This document shows, one piece after another, positions 25,101-39,600 of a stretch of 64,000 bases of DNA. Numbering within the stretch: the first letter of the stretch is position 1; every line of letters begins with the position of its first letter. The stretch comes from Phallusia fumigata. Its lineage: Eukaryota > Chordata > Ascidiacea > Phlebobranchia > Ascidiidae. The notes below the pieces were generated by a model, which was not told the DNA's origin, did no database searches, and saw only the letters and a list, made by a program, of their open reading frames with translations. The stretch spans positions 43,134 through 107,133 of the forward strand of contig QXVZ01026324.1 of NCBI GenBank assembly GCA_008931825.1, read 5' to 3'. The position numbers were made by a program, and so were the translations under genes.

Positions 25101-28100
25101 AATTTATTGGTAGCAAACCTGGCAAAGCTGGTATATAAATTTAAAAACTTTTACAATACTTTCTAACAACAGAGATGCACCAATTGAAAGCCCCAAAAAG
25201 CTGGTACTCTGCATACCTAAGCACCAAGCATTTTATGTTAACATTTTGTGCTTGGCCAGATATGCATTGATTCTTATAACATTTCAAATTTGAATTTTTT
25301 CAAAGTTCTTACAATTGAAAATTTTCCTTTTTGACCCTTTGAGAGTCTTTTTTGTTCGATAGATTTTAGGACAATACAAATTATCATTTGTGTTATTCAG
25401 GTCAGTGCTATTGTTGGAAAAAAAACCTTGTTTCTTTACAAACTGTTTGATGTTGATAATGTGATCGAGCTGGCGTTTCAACCGAATTATGGTAAAATTG
25501 AGGCATATGAATGGTACGGAAATGGTTACATTATGATCGGTTTCTCAAATGGATACATCATTGCCATTTCCACATTTGCAAAGGAAATTGGGCAGGTAAG
25601 TTGAAAAAATTTGCATTTACTATGCTTATTTGCTTTTTCAGGGTAAAAAACTATTGTTTGTCTGTAGATGTTACGTTTTGTTTTTGTGGTTTTTTAGCTC
25701 CTACATTATGTGTATTATTTGTATAAATTGTTTTTTGCACGCACTATATGTAAAGTTTTTTATTCACTTAAAGGAACTTTTCCAACTGCGCGATCACCAC
25801 GACTACCTCTCATCCATCGCAATATCAACATCGCTGAACTATGCTGCCTCGTGTGGTGACACAAGTGTAAGAATTCACGACCTACATGATGTCACTGAAG
25901 TTTCAGCCATAATTAGCTTGGAAGATGAACCCAAGGGTAAGTAAATGCTCAGAAGATTTTAATCCTTTTATGGTTTCAAAACTTTATAATAGTGAAGCCA
26001 GAAAACATTTGCTCTACCAATAACTGCTTATATTATGTAAAATACTTTTCAAAGAGGTTTAGGTAAGGAATTTGTTGTATATGATTTTGCTAACGTGAGG
26101 CAGGCCAATATGTTTTTTTGCATGGCTAATTTCTGTTCTGGGTCATCACTTGAAATGGCAAATATTGGTGGCAATAATTGACCTGATTTATTCATAGTTC
26201 CCATTACAGTTTTTGTTTAACATTTGCTCTGTTTTTGTGTGTGTAGGGTTGAGATCAATCGATTGGACATCTGATGGACAGCTCCTGGCTGTGTCGTCAA
26301 ATCGGGGCAATTTGCATTGTTATCTCACAAAACTACCAATACTGGGAGATTCCTATGGGACAAAGTAAGTTAAATAATCGTAAAACTATCGATCAGTTTT
26401 AATATATATGGAGTACAACATACAACTCAGTGGGGGCCTCATTACATAAACTCCCATTTAAATGCCTTTCTGCCCACTGAGGTTAAAAATCAAATCGAAT
26501 ACAAAGAGAATCATAGTACGCCAGGCTTGCAAGAGGCGTTATACGGAATCATGGTTGGCCTTCCAAGCATTTCCATTCAGCAAGGCAAGAAAAATTGAAC
26601 CCATAAAAGAGGCCTACCAGGGGCTGGTGCTGGATCACAGAAGCTACACAGACTAGGTGGAAAGCTTGCTGAAAGTCTTGCACAGACAGTGCTGCATTTG
26701 TCAGGATTGCTATATCGACCTTAGCATTCAACTGTAAATGTAAATGTGTGCATTAGGGCAGAACCCAGTACCAATACCCAGTATCATGGGCATGCATTCG
26801 ATACACAGAATACAAAATGTCCGTTGTCACATGCAAAATGTAACTATTGTTTCTATCACAGACTGGCATATCTTACATCATTGCTGGAGGTGACGGTTGT
26901 TAATCAGGTTGAGGAGGAACCTGCCACCGCTGTGTCCATCGACATTGAACCGACCTTCGTAGCATGTGGGCCGTACCATATCGCCGTTGGGATGAATAAC
27001 AGAGCTTGGTTTTATTTTCTTTCAGACAAAGGTACAAAGTATTGATCATGGTACCTCTGATTAATCTATTAACACGTTTAAATCCTGGATTCATTTTAAT
27101 TTAATGAGTAAAAAATACCTAATAATTTGTTATGTATTGTTACATTTTGTTTGGGTGATGTTATGATAACTAAGTATTAACATGAGATGCTCAGTGCTTT
27201 ACCAAACAAATCTCCTACAGTCTTATAGTTTTTTTCAGATTGAGTTATCAGGTCAAACATATCAGTTAGTTTCTTTGCTTGTTGAATACTGTCTGATTTG
27301 CAAGCGAGGCCTATACAGATAGCCATTACCAAGCCCTTGAAAGTAGCAAAAAATATAGAAAGGTTTACAGTAGAATACAAGAGGTTAAAGTTGAACCAAA
27401 ACCTACTAAAATGACATAAAATTGCTAAGAGCTAAACTGGAATTGACCAACCACTCTATAGTGGATTCAATTTGGTCTTAAGCCCATGGGCATTTTTTTC
27501 ATTAAACTGAAAAAATGCTTTCATTTGTATAGCACTAAATTAAAAATGAATTTTACAAGTTGTTTTTGTTGCAGAGAGCCAGAAGACATGTGACAAGGAG
27601 TATTTGGAAACTATTCGAAGCATGTGTCTCAACGCAGATTATGCTGCTGTGCTGATTGGTGGAAAAGTTCAACTCCATCTGGTAAGTTGTTTTTTGTGTC
27701 AACAAACTACGAATAAAAAATTCTTATCATGGACAACACAGTGATTGGATTTTGCGACATGTGGAAAGCAACTTACTATAGGTCCATGGACATGTTGTTT
27801 TTAGTCGATTTGTTTTCTGTCTTACGAGAGATGTTTTGGCACAGAATGAGTCATCCAATTTTATTCAAATACACACATGTAATAGTAGGGTATCTGAAGT
27901 TGCACTGACAACCTTTTACCCCAGCAAACCCATTGGTTGACCCACAGGGGCTTTAAAATGTGAAATTTAAAAACTTGTGCCATTTTGCCATGTATTTTTT
28001 GTGCCATTTGCCCTTAATTAGAAATCATCCTTAAAACACTGCTCCAACAAACTCATTCAGTAAGATTTTGTTTTCAGATCGATCAGCGAATGCATTCAGC

Positions 28101-31100
28101 AATTGAAGAACGTGAAACAAAACTATTTCCTGAGCGTGAGGATATGGGCAGGGCAACATGTTGTGCTCTTACTAATGATTTTCTCATCTATGGAACTGAT
28201 GTGAGTCGTTTGCAGTGAAATAATTGCTTTTTTGGAAAAAATGATTGCAAAATTGAAAAAATTTACAATTTGTGAAAATGGTAGAAAAGTTTTGGTTGAC
28301 ATTTTGTGTGAATGAAAATATTAAATCAAAGTGATTTTTTAATATTCACAGCTTTTAAGGCCGGTTTACACGACACGCGTAATTCGCGAATTTAGTGTTT
28401 ATTTTATTATGTTGCGCGTCACGCGACGCACGCACGAAACGCCTTTCGCGTCCAAATCTTGANATAAAAGTTGCAGATTTGTAGAAATACAAGTCATCAG
28501 GTTTATGAGCGTTAGCCAACTGTATTAAACATGTTATGCTTAAATGTTTTTCATTTATGATTTGTAGATAGTTAATAGTTTATGCACATTTCGGTTTATC
28601 CGGTTCCTTAGGTTTTTTAAATCCTTTTTAATATATTTCGGGCCTATCCACTAAGTGAGTGGAAATTCACAGACACAAATACCCAATGCGGAATTTTAAC
28701 ATGCTATACCAAAAGTGTGAAACAATCTTTAACATCTGTCTCCTTAACAGGTTCACATGTGGCATTAGTTGGGACAACTCATCTTCCTCTGAACCAGAAA
28801 CCTCTTCTTCTGTACAATGGATCCCTCACTCTTCAGATAGCAAGTGGGAAAACAACATCAATGCTCCTAGACACTCACTCCTTTATTAGTGTGCCAGATG
28901 GCAGAGAGGAAATACAGGTGCGTTTATGTTTGTTTTTTTGTAAAGACATCCTTGTAGAACATAAATATTAACTCATGATGTCACTAATTGCATCTCGCTT
29001 GTGTATAAAAACGCACAGTTTTAAGCTTCTCGCTATTATGCATTGATGATGACAACAGCGATTGTTGAAACGTTTGCAATAAAATGTATTCGAATACTAT
29101 TTATAGTACTTGGAGTACTCTATACAAGCTATCTGGCAGTTATGTTCTTGATTATGAACAGAAACTGGTATTAAACCTTTTGACTACACTGGGTGATACA
29201 CAGCAAGTAAAGACGCCAAAAGAAAAAAAATGTTGAAGGTTTTTTACATGATGAACTGTATTTGTATTAGCCGTTCAAAACAGGAGGTCAGACTCTTGCA
29301 AACTCCCAAAAACAGTGTCCACGTCGCGTTATGTTCTCTGAAAACTAAGCGGTGTGGTTTTAAAAAATGCCTTTGTGACCAGTTTGGCTGGACTAAACAT
29401 GGCATGTTGGAAAAAGGTTTTAGGCTTCCAATATCATGGGTGTAACAGGCTTGTGGGGTCAGTATAAAACCCAACTCATTACAAACTTATAAACAATGTT
29501 AAAATACCTATTTGACTTTTTTTCACAAAACGTACCAACATAGCTTGTTAAAAAACGGCTTTAGACGTACAAAGTCATATGAGTAACATGTTTTTGAGCA
29601 TAGCAAAACAACAACAACAACACTGTCAGTTAATTTTGACAAGTATAAACAACATGTGCTTAAGGCAACTTACACTGCATAACATGGCATCAGGTGGACC
29701 GCAAGAAACTGGAACAAGCGATCGCTCTGCGCCGCTGGAGAGAAGCCTGGGTTATATGCGAAGCTCTCGATAACGATTCAAACTGGTACAGACTCGGCGC
29801 GGCCGCCCTCCATGCCCTTGAAGTTGACCTTGCTGTCAGAGTGTACCGCTCGCTACGCGATGCCGGAATGGTGTTGGCGCTGGAGAAGCTCAGGTGAGTG
29901 GAGAGTTTTGCATTGTCATTAAAATGTTATTTGAGTTATAAGTTGTCGGTGGTTGCTCTTGTGGTAGACAGGGTTATGTATATTTTGATGGCATGTATTG
30001 ATTGGAAATACTTAACACACACACATGTATAAAAATAGAGGCCAGGGCAACAGATCAGTATATTTGTGCACATGCTAACTCGACAAAAAAGGTGTGAAAA
30101 TTTGTTTCTTTACGGAATTCTATGATAAATATGTAGCAAACAAAAAAGTGTTACCCTAATAATCGTTTTTTCCCTTGGGTCTTTAAAGTTACGCACACAA
30201 AAAAGAGTTGTTTAGTAAATTCAGTTTTATAAACCGATCTCAGTTTCAAACTGATTTGAACCGTTTCTTGCCTTCTACCGAACCTCCAAACCGGTTTAAA
30301 CCGGAATCGAAGACACAAAATTTTCACCCGATTTTCGCAAATCACCATGACCATCGCCTTGCTCATTTTTCGGTTATTAGAGCAAAATTAAAGAAAGATT
30401 TTGAGCCTTTTTGCCGGAATACCCGGAATCGTCCACATGGAATTTTTACCCGATTTTCACAAAAAACACAAAACCTTGCTCATTATTCCAAATGTCTGAC
30501 GCAGGGATGTGGAAGACAGCAACCTGCTGGCCGGGACACTAGCGAGTTACATCGGGGAATTCGATCTCGCCCAGGATTTGCTTCTGTCGTCCAGCCAACC
30601 ACTAGCGGCGCTGGAGATGCGTCGTGACCTCATGCATTGGGACACGGCCTTGCAACTCGCTAACACACTTGATCCCGACCAGATACCGTTCATTGCGAAG
30701 GAATACGCCCAGCAATTGGAGTTCACGTTAGTCTTTTGTGTTTTCATGCGAAAAATCTGGGATCTTAGTCCGGTCAAAATTGGCCACTAGTGGGCCTCAA
30801 AGAGATAGACAAAACAAAAACGAAAAATTTATTTTGACTTTTAGCTGAAGAAATATGGAAAACATTACTGCAGCCTTAACAATTGTATTGTACGCGATAT
30901 AAAGTATGTGGAGTATTAACTGCCAGTGACATATTGAGATTCTAATACATTGTTTTTGGGCGTTCATTATTCCATGGTCCCTTTTAACCGATATCCAAGC
31001 TAAAATTACCCCAAAAGAAATTTTTTTCGTAGATAATATTTTTTATCAGTAAATTTAAAAAAGAAACTCATACAAATCATAAACTTTTGACAAATTACAC

Positions 31101-33597
31101 TTCGACCCAAATTTCTTCTTTGCACATACAAAATTCCTCTGGTTGAGAAACACTGTTCTAATAACTGCTTGGTTTTCTTGTTTAGTGGGAACTACACCGC
31201 TGCCTTGTCGCACTTTGAGAAGGGGGTGATCAGGAAACCAGACTACAAGGGTCATGACGAGGCTTGCGCTGCGGGGGTGGCCAGAACTTCGATAAGGTTG
31301 GGAGACATAAGGAGGGGTGTGCAGCTTGCTCTCCAACATCCCAACCGACAACTGAAAAAGGTAAAACACTTGAGGTTGTTTTTGTTTGTATTTTAGTAAG
31401 TTGTTGTGTGTTTGTATTCTTGTATTTTGTTTAGTTATTGTGTAAGCTGTGGTTTCCACCTTTTTTTATCCCATGGACCTCTATCGGATTTCAAAGCCAA
31501 AATACCCCATCGGAATTTAGTTTGTGGATAGTATGTTTATGTCAGTATATTGGGAATTGAAAGTAAGCTCTTTCATTTGATAAACTTTTGAGACTCTGAT
31601 ACTCATTACTTCAAATTTCTTACCACAAAATTATTAGTATTAGCTTTGGAATGATATTTTAGTCAATCAATGAAAAAATATTTATTAACTTTCTCTCGGG
31701 ACCTTTTTTTTACCGTTTCTTATTTGTATTTACTGTATTGTGATTTTGTTGTTTTTTGTGTCCTTGTAATGCCAAAGTAATCTAGTTTTTATGTGAGATA
31801 TTTACTTACCTTTGCGTCTGCGGTGTGGTTTTTGTTTCGTCTTAAAGATTTTATTTTCGATCGCTGCACCTTTTTTCCACTTCGCTTTTGCATCATCAGG
31901 AATGTGGATCAATTTTGGAGGGAATGCGTCAATTCCAGGAGTCGGCATCGTTGTTTGAGAAAGGGGAATATTTCGACAAAGCCGCGGCGGTTTATATCAA
32001 GTGTAAGAACTGGCAAAAAGTTGGAACGTTACTCCCTAAGGTCAGTTGCAGTAATAAAAACATTTCAACATTTCAAATTTTCCCTTATTAGTTTGCATCG
32101 GCGCTTGTTCCATGCACGACCAAGTCCGAAAGTGCTTTTTTTCTGCTTACTTTGTGCCGTGGCCATATTAAGTTTGCCTTATTCGGGCGTCAGATATAGG
32201 GACGCAAAGAAAATATTACAACACTTTATTCCAGTGGTTCCCAACCTTTTTTGTTTTGTTTGCTGATACTTTATACTCGCGGCGTGCGGAAATTAGACAT
32301 GAACCAAGTCAGTCTATTTTGCAAGCATTATTCGCCGTCATGCCTGGCAATACTTAACTTAATAGGGGAGAACTGCAAACGGCACTCCGGTTGAGAAACA
32401 CTGCTTGAGACATATACCTAGAATATGTGCGACCCGAACGCTAGTTCAAAATCGATCCAAGACAATTTTGCATATTTTAGTTGTTCCTAACAACTCTGTC
32501 ACAGTTCAGTGCACAATCTCGCTCTCCAACCCGCTTTAATCGTGTCAACGTAGATGTTTTTAAACCCATTGATTTTACAGATAACCTCCTTGAAAATCTT
32601 CCTACAATACGCGAAAGCAAAGGAGGCAGACGGAAAATTCACTGAGGCTGCTGATGCCTACCACAGTGCTCGGGATTATGACAGCGAGGTCCGGATATAT
32701 TTGGACCACTTGAGGGACCCAGAGAGGGCGGTGCACATCGTGAAAGAACACGGGTCGATAGAGGGCGCTAAAATGGTCGCAAAGTAAGCTCGATTTTTTA
32801 GGATCTTTTGTTGGGACCTTGTAGAAAACGGAGTGTATTTACCGAAGTTAAACAATGTGCCGCCAAATGTTCGCTTTGGCGAAAATAAAACACGTTTTCC
32901 ACGCAATCTTGCAAGACTGAAATGTTAGGCTGGTAACTATGCCCGGCCTTTTCATAACGTTACGTTCGTAAAGACATGAAACAAAAATGTTTTTGTCTGA
33001 ATAAATATATTCCGCAAAATTCGCGATGTCGAAGCATAGCAATCGAAGCATCTAGTTTTTGATGCGAAATATTAACCTTTGTTCTCTCTTTCACATTTTC
33101 TAATACGTATCCAATTTATCGTTTAGATTCTTCATCAAGCATGGGGATTACGGATCAGCAATTCAGTTCCTCGTCTTATCAAAGTGCAACGACGAAGCTT
33201 TCCAGATGGCGCAACAACACGGACAGATGGAGGTAACGTGTGTTAAACATCAGGCTAGGGTCGTGAGATCGAACCCCGCCAGGGCCTAGACTTTTTCTAG
33301 CTTTTTTCCGTTGCTGTCGTAAAGTCCTAAGTTTCGCCCTGGATAGGACGCTTAAGCTTATACCGCGTGGAAAACGACCTGGATAAGCTAAAAACAAATG
33401 CCGCCAAGAAGCCGAGTGGTTAGAGCGACTGCCTTGTGCACGCGAGGTTGTGGGTTCTAATCCTATCTCGGTCGCTTGTGTTTCCCTGAGCAAGAAACTT
33501 AAACGGCATTGCTCCAACCCAGTGGATCCCGAAATTGAAGTCACCAACATAAAAAAATCGAAAAAATTAAATAAAAATGATCCAACGGAACTGCAAT

Positions 33598-33630
<33 letters not shown>

Positions 33631-36600
33631 GCATAACGCATTCAGGCGTTGTTCCGCCTCCACACACAGTTTGAAACGTAAATAAACATATATCTGCTTC
33701 AGTTAAAAGGAAGTTGGTCAAACAAAAATCCACCAAAGTTAATGTCGTCCCAAAGCAATAGTGATTTCTTACCTCCAAGTACTAACTACTTGAAAACACT
33801 TTACATCAGTCAAGGTATATTCGTAGATATACGCTGAGATCATCGGCGATGACGCGACGCCCGAAGATTTCCGGAGCATCGCTGTTCACTTCGAGAACGA
33901 CAAGAATCATCTTTTGGCGGGAAAATTCTTCGCAAAGTGCGGGGAATACCCGAAGGTGAGAAAATTCTTTTGCCGCCAAAATTGATTGCTAATCCTAATT
34001 TCTGGCAGTTGACTTAATAGTCCTCTAAAGTTTGTAGGTTGGACCCTATTTTGTTATACCCACCAATTCTTTCATAAAATAAAATTAATTATACAAACAA
34101 AATATAAATATCCGCTACAGTTCTTTACATATTCACGTTACCCTACAATTAATCTACAACTTTGCGTGTATGGGGACCCATGTGTTTCTGCCTGCAGAAA
34201 CAATCATTTCATAAAAATCTTAAGTGACTCCTGTAAAACAAAGTACTGGATATGCATCCGCTTTATATTGATTAATAGTACATGTGGAATGGTATACTAT
34301 TGTAAAAGCCACCCTTCTGGTTTTTTTAGTTCTATTTTACGAAATATAGTGAATTTTCTAAATTGCACTGATGATGACAACAGCGGTTGTTCAAACGTTT
34401 GCAATACAATGTATTCACTATAAACAAGTTCTCTGTTTGATCAAACTACTTTTCAGCTCATGTCTCTGCTCCTTAATTTCCATTTTTATTTCCAGGCATT
34501 GCGTCATTACTTAAAATGTNCGGATGCAAAAGCCAGATACAAACTTCTTATTGTAGACAGTTGCACATTATGAAACTGTGGATATTAAAGTATTTTAAAC
34601 CTTCACGAAAACCATTTCCATAGACACATTTTTCCGGTCATAAATTTCTAAAACAGCGCCCCCACAAAAATATAAAGTTATAACAATGACGTCAAATTGT
34701 GTAAGACGTCGTCGTTAGGTTGCTGCATTCAACAATCTTAAGTATTTAACTACAGAACCAACCCCTTAAAAAAATTAAACAAATTCGAAACATACACAAA
34801 TCAAAACTGTCCCATCTACACTGACGTCACGCAAAACGGCTACGTCATATACGGTCGGCTTCAGTTTCCAGAAATTTCGGGTGTTCAGTTTGGTGTTCTA
34901 GACTTTCTGTTCACGATCGGCGCCGTTGACAGCAGCGTACTTCACTCCCTCCACGGGCAAGGGGTCGCGCTGGAAGCAACCAAACTTCTGACAGGCCAGT
35001 TTTACGGGACCGACTTGCTCCAATCCGAATTCCTCGCCTTCTTTAAGGGTTTCAGGCAGCCGAATGCCCAAAACCTCGGGCAGGAACAAAGCGAGAAGTC
35101 CTGTAAATAATGTGGGTTATCTCATTTTTTCAGAACGTATCTTTGACAGGTTTCTTATAGTTTTTCTGAAAGATATTTTTGTTTGTCAGATAATAATAGT
35201 GGATTATTGTTTGTTGATTTTGTGTCTGAAGCACAACTTCACCGATATATTTGAATCAAGTTGACACAGTGTTCGTCAAAAAGCATTTACTATTGGAGGA
35301 ACAGGCTCTACATGAAACTTTCATAGTTTTGCTTGTCAAATAACAATAGTTGATTTTGTGTCGGAAGCACGACTTCACCGTTATATTTGAATCAAGTTAA
35401 CACAGTGTTCGTCAACAAGCATTTACTATTGGAGGAGCAGATTCTGAATGAAACTTTCATAGTTTTGCTTGTCAAATAACAAAAGTTGATTTTGTGTCTG
35501 AAGCACAGCTACACTATTATCATTTAAAACGAGTTAACACAGTGATCGTCAACATGTAGTTACTATTGGAAGGACAGATTCTGTAAGAGTCGTTTATAGT
35601 TTTGCTTGTTAAAGTTTGGTTAGTGCAGATGCATTGAAATTTGTCATTTTAAAATACTTTTTTGCAAACATCAAGTTTTTGGCGAATATCATCGTAATTG
35701 AAAACAAACAACAATTATCTACAAACAGCTTTTACCTCCGATAATTGCCATCAACCCAAAGACAACATACGGGAGCGGTTTCGCCAAGATTTCCAACATA
35801 GCGATCAGCGGGGACAAAATGCCACCGATGCGAGCAAAACTACTGCAGGTTCCGATTCCAACATTTCTGCAGCAAAAAAAAAAACAAATTGTAGTTTTTT
35901 GCGGTGCAAGTCTAAATGATAGGAGGTACTGTTCAGAAAAAGGTTTAAAAATAATTGTAATGCCTTCTGTTTGTCACTGGTAAGGTTTAAAGAATATTTT
36001 AACGACAGCTGCTGAAAAGCATAATGAAACAGCAAGTTTCCACATTAACAAGGCAAAGCAGAACACTTTTCCACAAAAACATTCAAATTTTGCAAATTAC
36101 GTCTGAAGGATTTCTGGTAAATTTGCCTGCAGTAAACCTAGATGTTACAGTGTTTACCTGATCGGAGTTGGGTAAAGTTCAGCAGCGAAGATGTAAACGA
36201 CCCCGAAAGCTGCCGCTATGCTGAATTTCCCCAACATCGAGAGAGAAATGTTCAGCCAAAGAAGTTCTATTCGAATAAGGAGCAAAAAAAGTAGTTGAAA
36301 ACACACACGAACAAATTTACAAGGTAGTAGGTTCAGCTCTTCAAAAAGTGCCTAAGCAGATAGCCCAAGACATACGCAATATGATAATACAACGTTTTTA
36401 ACAAGTACTGTAGATTTTGTCAGAGAAAAAAAGGAGTTTTAATTTGAGAACTTTAGATGTCTGACAAATAAGACCTACTAATTATTGGGCATAGAGTAAT
36501 ATTTCAACGATTTTTTTCTATGGTTCTATAGTTGGTTAAGTTAAAAGCGGCAAAAGCACTACCGTATATGTAGATGCAGAAGAAAAGGCAATCAGGGCTG

Positions 36601-39600
36601 TAGTTTTACTTTGCACTTAAGTAACAGAAACTTACCTTTCGGTACAAACAGCATTGTAATGCAAGCAATGCCGGATAGGATGAGAGTAAAACTGAGGGAT
36701 GGTCGTCTTCCCCACTTCTCTATGACAATGATCGCAAGGCAACTCGCCGGGATTTCCACAAATCCAGATAGGAATAGATTTATAAACGGATCCCCGCCAA
36801 GGTCAGCCGAGTTCAAGGTCAAACCGTAGTACACACACGAACAGACAAGCCTGGAAAGTAACGTTATTTGGAGGGGCATTAAAAACGGAATTAATGACAA
36901 ACAACATTTTATTAGCTGAATTTTTTTGAGATGTTTTGCGATTCCATACATGAGGGTAGCCAATCCAAAACTTTGCCGCCTTTGTCTATGCTCCTAGTTT
37001 CATAACGGACAAGACTTGTTGCTGTACATTAACCAAATTGTCCGTAGTCGATGGTCTTACTCCAAAATCATATGAATAGGATTTTAGCAATACCGGATTT
37101 CCTATAATAATGAATTGATTTACGGTCCATATTAATAACATCTGGTGCCCAAAAGTAAGGCTCATGTGTTTTCGATGCTGTCGGTGTTCGAACCCTCGCC
37201 CACGGGACTTTGACTTACCAACAGTAGAAGAGGTTGAGGGATTTCTTTCTCATGTTGGGAGTTCGGACGAGATCGACTGGACCGTAAGCACGCCTTTCTT
37301 CATCGCTGTCTCGCTTCGTCTCCTCGTCTCTGCGAAGGAAACAAGAGGTTACGGGAAACCAAGGGTCAGGGGTTCGATTCCCAGCGTTACAATAACTGTT
37401 TGCCAGGTATTAAAGGATTCAAAGTAAAAGATAGATAGACTGTGAGAGAAGTAAGGGGGAAGAGTGAAGAAACACAAAGCACAAAAGCGAAACAACACAA
37501 TAAAGTGGGTTAAAAAGTCAGTTATTTTGTCAGCTGATCGTAAAGACAGGTGCAAAAGAGTTAAAAAAGGGCGCTTAATTAACAACATACCTGCCCAAAA
37601 ACTTGTACAATTATCAGTGACTTATGATGGCAACAGCGATTGTCGAAACATTTGCAATACAATGTATTCATTACCTACAAGTTATCTGGAAATTACGTTT
37701 TTGAATGAAGCTTTACATGAATCAAGTTTGCATCTTGTGTTCTTAAAATAATACTTGATGTGGACAATTGGTACATATTTTGTTAATTGGCAGAAGGCAG
37801 TAAAAATTTATAAGCAACAAAATTAACTAAAATCGCCTGTTTTAATCGAACCAGTCAAAAAAATAGATGTTTGTTGTACAAACCCTTCAGCCACTCTCTT
37901 TAATGCGTCAGCTTCTTCTGATCGCCCTCCTACACTTTTGAGCAGAGTTTGCACAATCGAGTTCGCTTCTTTGTAACGCAAACGGGATATAAGCCAGCGT
38001 GGCGATTCGAATAACAACCTGAAATGTAACTAAAAGTTAACACGTATATGAATTGTAGGCATTGGTAGATTAGAGGTCCTTTAGCTTTTTTAAATTCTTA
38101 TTGAAGGGAAACAAAAAAATTATAAAAACGTTTAAGAGAACAGAGGTGATTGTAAACGCCGTGGTTTCCATTTATCTGTCATCTAATTTTCCACATTTTT
38201 AGCGTTTTTGTTTTATTAAACATCTTTTTAACGTAACACCACTTATGCCGGAAATACGAACGTTCACCCGAATTCACATAAAAAATGCACTTTAATTTAT
38301 AGTGAATGGCAACGTATCAAATAACATCTCAAAATGTTGAAATTTAAACCTTGCAACTATGTTGGCGTTACGTCATATATGACGTCATAATGCCCGCCGC
38401 TCCTCCCACACAAACTCGGCTACTCACCAGTAGAGTGATACGAGTCCGATGACGGGTAAACTGAGTACGAGTTGCAGAGTTCTCCAGTTCCTGATGAAGT
38501 ACCCGTACATGGCGAGTAGGCAGAATCCGAGTGCGAAGAAAGATTGACCGGTTTGACCAACTCGCACCCGGAGCTGAGGCGCAACGATTTCAGTGGCTGG
38601 GAAAATATGAAACACAGAGTTGAAAATGGAAGAGAGCAATTTTATTTTTAGACTCGAAAGGTCAACTGGGATTACAGTGAAACATCAGATTCCCATCTGT
38701 CATGTGTAAGAACTTGAAGAAATTCGAACGTCTCTTTCTTGACCAAACAGGAGGAACAAAACGGAGTTTGACAGAAAAGCAAAGAAGAAAAAAACAGAGT
38801 GAAAACTATATGTGCCTCCTTCGTGGAAGAAGACCCATAATAACTGCCCCGATTTGTGATCTCTAAAACAGACGCAAGTTTTTTCATGAGTTTTGGATAT
38901 GTTTGCAATCATATCTTCTTTTTTTAACCATAAGAGCACTGAGAAGGAATAAGTCAAGTCCTTAGTCAAAAAATTAAATTTATAAACATTTCAGCTTAAC
39001 GGATGACATCAGACAATTTTAAAGCAGAGTGTTGTTTTCCAAGCAAGCACAAATATAAAAAGTTTTCCTAGAACCGTAACAGTAGCATAATTCCGTCAAC
39101 TCAGAACGACCAGTTTTCAGTAAAAACGCCGAGTCAGCATAGTTTTGCTGAGTCAGAGTTTCAACTGTTCGCAAGGCACAGTTGCTTAGCAACCTACCTA
39201 GCACATATGAGCTAGTGAATGCTGGAAACAGACAGAAACCGCTGATGGAACGAAGAATAACAAAAATGATGTAGGACTTGGTGAAAGAAGTGATGACTCC
39301 GAATCCTGTCCCTACTGCTGCTGATATAACGATGCTGGTGATACGTCCGTAGCTGTAGGGAATAAAATAACGATTCGTATTTAAAACGACTGGTCGTAAG
39401 TTGTAAAAAAGGCATTTATTTTTTTAAAAACAGCAGGTGTTTTGTATAGCTTTACAAAAATGCAAGTCTGACACGAGGATGCCAACACATATGCCCTGTA
39501 CACTAAAAAACATCCTCACAAAAAACATACAAATACACACTAATGTACCAACACAAATAGCGGTGTAGGTATCACTGAAAAAGTTTTCCAGCACAAACGG

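Noticed and set aside
33407-33480. tRNA-Ser/Leu-like gene
   Set aside because: A and B boxes are present, but the acceptor stem does not close and the sequence continues into a SINE body shared with other copies.
33179-33778. Long minus-strand frame with a poly-proline tract
   Set aside because: The proline tract is the complement of the G run in a SINE; the frame runs through repeat sequence and a WDR19 exon on the other strand.
34521-34574. Frame continuing from the WDR19 exon across the N to a stop
   Set aside because: The residues after the N do not resemble WDR19, and the join is a contig boundary, so it is not treated as a real shortened protein.
37340-37395. Possible tRNA gene (GGTTCGATTCCC B-box word)
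   Set aside because: There is no matching A box, acceptor stem or anticodon arm at proper spacing; it overlaps a repeat-like stretch beside an SLC22 exon.
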